Source of the DNA: a bacterium
GTDB lineage: Bacteria > Bacillota > Sulfobacillia > UBA995
Direction of reading: 5' to 3'
Length of the DNA: 64,000 nucleotides
Assembly: GCA_031082145.1 (NCBI GenBank)
Contig: JAVHLP010000004.1
Coordinates: 123,172-187,171 of the forward strand
The notes beneath the pieces were generated by a model. That model was not told where the DNA came from. It made no database searches and was given only the letters and a program-made list of their open reading frames with translations. The position numbers and the translations under genes are program-made. Position 1 is the stretch's first letter. Every line of letters starts with the position of its first letter. Positions 61,933 to 64,000 of this stretch are shown here, piece after piece.

Positions 61933-63170
61933 GCCCGAACCAGGCTATGGTCAGCGGGGGGCAAGCCGCTCCGTTAACAAGACGATCGGCTGTACCTGCG
62001 CTCTTCAGTTCCATGGGCACTTCGGTGTTCGCCGACGCCGTGACCGGCACCGCATTCTCCTGGTGGCTCTATAGCTCAACGGGTTCCGCGTGGGCACTGG
62101 CCGTGCTGGCCACCATCCGGACCATCTTCTACGCCGGTGCGGCGCCCGCAGGTGGCCTCTTGGCCGATCACTACGACCGGAGGGACGTGATGTGGGTCAG
62201 CTCTCTGACCCGAGCCTGCCTCGCCGCCACCATGGGTCTGCTGGGATGGGTCGGTCTGCTTCGCGCCGGAGCGCTGCTCGCGGGAGCTGCGCTCCTCGCC
62301 CTGGCGCAAGGCCTGTTCACTCCCTCGGTTGATGCCGTGATCCCTCAGTTGACACGCAAGGAGCACCTCACCAGGGTCAACTCCGGCTTCCAGGCCATCC
62401 AGGCCGTGGCTGGCGTCGGCGGACCCGTTGTGGGAGGCGTGGTCGTCGCTGCGGCGGGGTTGCACTGGGCACTGACCCTGGTGGGTGGGGCGTATCTGCT
62501 GAGCGCCCTGGCTGCCGTTCGACTGCCAGGTAGGCGGGTCCCAGGAGGCGAAAGCAAGCAACCTGCTGTGACCAGTGTCACACAGCGGCTGGTCGACATC
62601 GCGCGCTACCTCAGGGGCGAGTCCCTCGTAGCGCTGCTGATGGGTTTCACAGTGCTGTTGAACCTCCTGGTCTTGCCGGTGTTCATCGTCTTGCCGGTGA
62701 TCACTCGCGATGTTCTGGGGCTCACTGCAGCTCACTACGGCGGGCTGCAGGCAGTTCTGCCGGCAGGGGTACTCGTCGGTACCCTGCTCACCGCAACGGT
62801 GCGAGTCGGAGGCCGCAAAGCGCCGCGAGCACTGGGAGCTATTGCGTGGACTGGTCTGGCCTACGCGTTGCTCGCCTACGCCCGAACGTATCTGACCGCT
62901 CTCGCCTGCGTCGGGGCCATGGGGCTGGGTATGGCTGTCGCTTCTGTGGCGGGCCGGGTGATCCTCCAGGAGCTTGTGCCTCCTGACCGCCTCGGCCGGG
63001 TGTTCGGCCTGATGAACGGGCTCACGGCTGCAGCCCAGCCACTGGGCTACACCCTGGCCGGCGCGTTGTTGGCAGGACCGGGACCGGCAGTGACAGTCCT
63101 TCTGTTCGGCGTACTGACCGCCACTGCGGCATGCGTAGCGCTCCCGACACCCGTCGCGAGGAGGATCTGA
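61929..63170 (+). CDS. MFS transporter (efflux type)
   Basis: Major facilitator of 413 residues with about 12 membrane helices. Motif A-like DHYDRRDVMWVSSL between helices 2 and 3; central loop RVPGGESKQPAVTSV; second-half motif near PPDRLGRVFGLMNGL, typical of the MFS_3/enterobactin-exporter-like group. GTG overlaps the radical SAM stop (GTGA), so they were one operon, suggesting export of a modified peptide. Intact, unlike its neighbours. Codon use is less GC-biased than the chromosome core. Confidence 0.85.
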   Translation: MSPNQAMVSGGQAAPLTRRSAVPALFSSMGTSVFADAVTGTAFSWWLYSSTGSAWALAVLATIRTIFYAGAAPAGGLLADHYDRRDVMWVSSLTRACLAATMGLLGWVGLLRAGALLAGAALLALAQGLFTPSVDAVIPQLTRKEHLTRVNSGFQAIQAVAGVGGPVVGGVVVAAAGLHWALTLVGGAYLLSALAAVRLPGRRVPGGESKQPAVTSVTQRLVDIARYLRGESLVALLMGFTVLLNLLVLPVFIVLPVITRDVLGLTAAHYGGLQAVLPAGVLVGTLLTATVRVGGRKAPRALGAIAWTGLAYALLAYARTYLTALACVGAMGLGMAVASVAGRVILQELVPPDRLGRVFGLMNGLTAAAQPLGYTLAGALLAGPGPAVTVLLFGVLTATAACVALPTPVARRI

Positions 63171-63172
63171 CG

Positions 63173-63721
63173 ATGGAGGTTTCTTCGTTCATCGCAGGGC
63201 CAACGGTGGGGCTGAGAAGCCTCGAAGCTTCCGATGTGGCGCTCCTTCACCGGTGGATCAACCACCCCATGGTAAACGTCTTTTCGACAATGGCTGTGCT
63301 ACCAAGGTCATCTGACAGTGTTGAGCGGATGGTGACCGAGCTCCTCAAGTCCGATAGCTCTAAAGGGCTGATCGTGGAGCATCCTGCCCACGGTCCGATC
63401 GGTTTCTGCCAGTTGCGACACATCAACTGGAAGGATCGGAATGCGGAGCTGTCAGGGCTGATCGGCGACCCCGTGCTGTGGGGTCAAGGTGTTGGAACGG
63501 AGTGCCTGTGCCTTCTGTGCGCGCTGGCGTTCGAAGCTATAGGATTGCACCGTGTGTACGCGTATGTGATTGAGTTCAATGACCGTTCGTCGCCCTGGAG
63601 TTTGACAAACGCAGGTCACACAAAGCAGCGACGAAGCCCGTCGCAACGGGCTGTTTCGGGTGTTCGAGAAGGCATACGCGTGTGCTTACATTTTACAGAT
63701 GCTGCCTGGGGGCGATCTTGA
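63173..63721 (+). pseudogene. GNAT-family N-acetyltransferase, probably truncated by the insertion element
   Basis: Starts MEVSSFIAGPTVGLRSLEASDVALLHRWINHP in outline, then GQGVGTECLCLLCALAFEAIGLHRVYAYVIEFNDRSS, which is GNAT-like with the acetyl-CoA loop GQGVGTE. After Ser140 (63592) the GNAT pattern (the conserved N-x-R-S / K-A-G-F segment) stops. The remaining 42 codons run into DNA on the antisense side of the transposase end. ATG start 2 bp after the MFS stop with GAGGA. Probably RimJ/RimL-type acetylation of a peptide or antibiotic, now lost. Confidence 0.65.
63635..63652 (-). terminator. Hairpin downstream of the transposase gene
   Basis: AGCCCGT (63635-63641) and ACGGGCT (63646-63652), 7-bp stem and 4-nt loop. 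It lies 41 bp beyond the transposase stop on the minus strand. May end the transposase transcript or shield it from outside transcription. Confidence 0.4.
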
Positions 63722-63998
63722 AGAAACGTGGCGGCTCTTCCAGCCCCAAGGCCTTGAAGAGTACGGCTTGGAAGGTGCTCGTCTCCGTACGTTGATGGAC
63801 CGTGCCTTTGGGGCTCAGGAAATGGCCGATTTGCATCCGGTCCAACTCCCGGCGCAGCCGGGCCCAGGTGTGGCGTTGCCCCAGATTCTCCTCCGCCCAC
63901 AGCTCTGCCAGGCGGACCAGCAAGAGCGCCAGCCAGCACAGCAGGACATGGGCCTTAATGCGGCGGGAGAGGCGATGATAGACCGGGCGGATGTCCAG
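63693..63998 (-). CDS. IS1634-family transposase, C-terminal part
   Basis: Last 101 residues of a transposase whose start lies beyond the window. The minus-strand reading LDIRPVYHRLSRRIKAHVLL, then CWLALLLVRLAELWAEENLG and TWARLRRELDRMQIGHFLSP, is a typical IS1634-family C-terminus (the R-P-x-Y-H ... I-x-A-H motif that follows the DDE Glu). It ends PPRFFKIAPRQHL and a TAA at 63693. The upstream catalytic Asp residues are outside the window, so activity cannot be judged. Confidence 0.85.
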   Translation of the reverse strand: MDIRPVYHRLSRRIKAHVLLCWLALLLVRLAELWAEENLGQRHTWARLRRELDRMQIGHFLSPKGTVHQRTETSTFQAVLFKALGLEEPPRFFKIAPRQHL

Positions 63999-64000
63999 GG

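Larger units (their letters stand above)
63593..64000 (-). mobile_element. IS1634-type insertion sequence, one end, runs off the window
   Basis: The window closes with the 3' part of a DDE transposase gene. The left edge of the element is set near 63593, where the GNAT homology stops; CCCTGGAGTTTGACAAACGC at 63593-63612 may be at or near the element's terminal inverted repeat. A hairpin AGCCCGT/ACGGGCT (63635-63652) lies between edge and gene. The other end is outside, so repeats and target duplication cannot be checked. Confidence 0.6.

Overview
The window is about 64 kb of very GC-rich DNA. It encodes a spore-forming, Gram-positive-type (Bacillota) chromosome. Evidence for this is spoIIGA-sigE-sigG-spoIIR, a SpoVD-like penicillin-binding protein with PASTA domains, YlmC/YmxH, a YteA-type DksA protein, SepF and DivIVA, and a meso-DAP-specific MurE. 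A Na+-pumping methylmalonyl-CoA decarboxylase operon and an adenosylcobalamin-dependent (class II) ribonucleotide reductase suggest anaerobic or facultative life. The clade cannot be fixed from sequence alone; a high-GC Clostridia-, Moorella- or Thermaerobacter-like lineage is plausible. TTG and GTG starts are unusually common, even in essential genes.

Layout. 1-2790: Na+ decarboxylase operon mmdA(partial)-D-C-B. 2941-8141: cell-wall amidase, a small secreted protein, an ASCH-like protein, 5-formyl-THF cyclo-ligase, HAD phosphatase, metallo-beta-lactamase-fold hydrolase and D-aminopeptidase DppA. 8190-8770 has no supportable gene. 8774-13833: small membrane protein, KBL/BioF-type PLP enzyme, Ig-like lipoprotein, M48 protease and a zinc-ribbon protein. 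13942-28962: division and cell-wall (dcw) cluster mraZ-rsmH-ftsL-spoVD-murE-murF-mraY-ftsW-murG-murC-murA-ftsQ-ftsZ, with murD, murB and ftsA absent from it. 28995-33481: HAD phosphatase, then the spoIIGA-sigE-sigG-spoIIR-ylmC sporulation block. 33577-37374: nrdR-nrdJ under a promoter bracketed by two NrdR boxes; nrdJ carries a 355-residue intein placed directly before the catalytic cysteine. 37384-44988: class V aminotransferase, HlyD-like protein, yggS-sepF-yggT-divIVA-DUF167, an amidohydrolase and a FemX-like transferase. 44985-46052: an orphan Panacea/SocA-type antitoxin-like regulator. 46305-50552: DUF5665, YteA, LspA, RluD, a flavoprotein and a subtilisin. 50562-58325: DapA-family aldolase and a peptide-import/hydrolysis operon. 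58487-60201: three poorly characterised genes. 60593-64000: a decaying accessory island with a broken radical SAM/SPASM gene, an MFS exporter, an N-acetyltransferase cut short, and an IS1634-type transposase running off the window.

How it works together. The central 30 kb joins peptidoglycan precursor synthesis, septum assembly and the forespore/mother-cell sigma switch. SepF, YggT and DivIVA are encoded nearby, and SepF may anchor FtsZ if FtsA is truly absent. The right part is for peptide scavenging and a degenerating, probably horizontally acquired peptide-modification locus. The most interesting items are the active-site intein of NrdJ, the NrdR-box promoter, the dcw gaps, the orphan SocA-type regulator with a nearby 18-bp palindrome, and the decayed radical SAM island.
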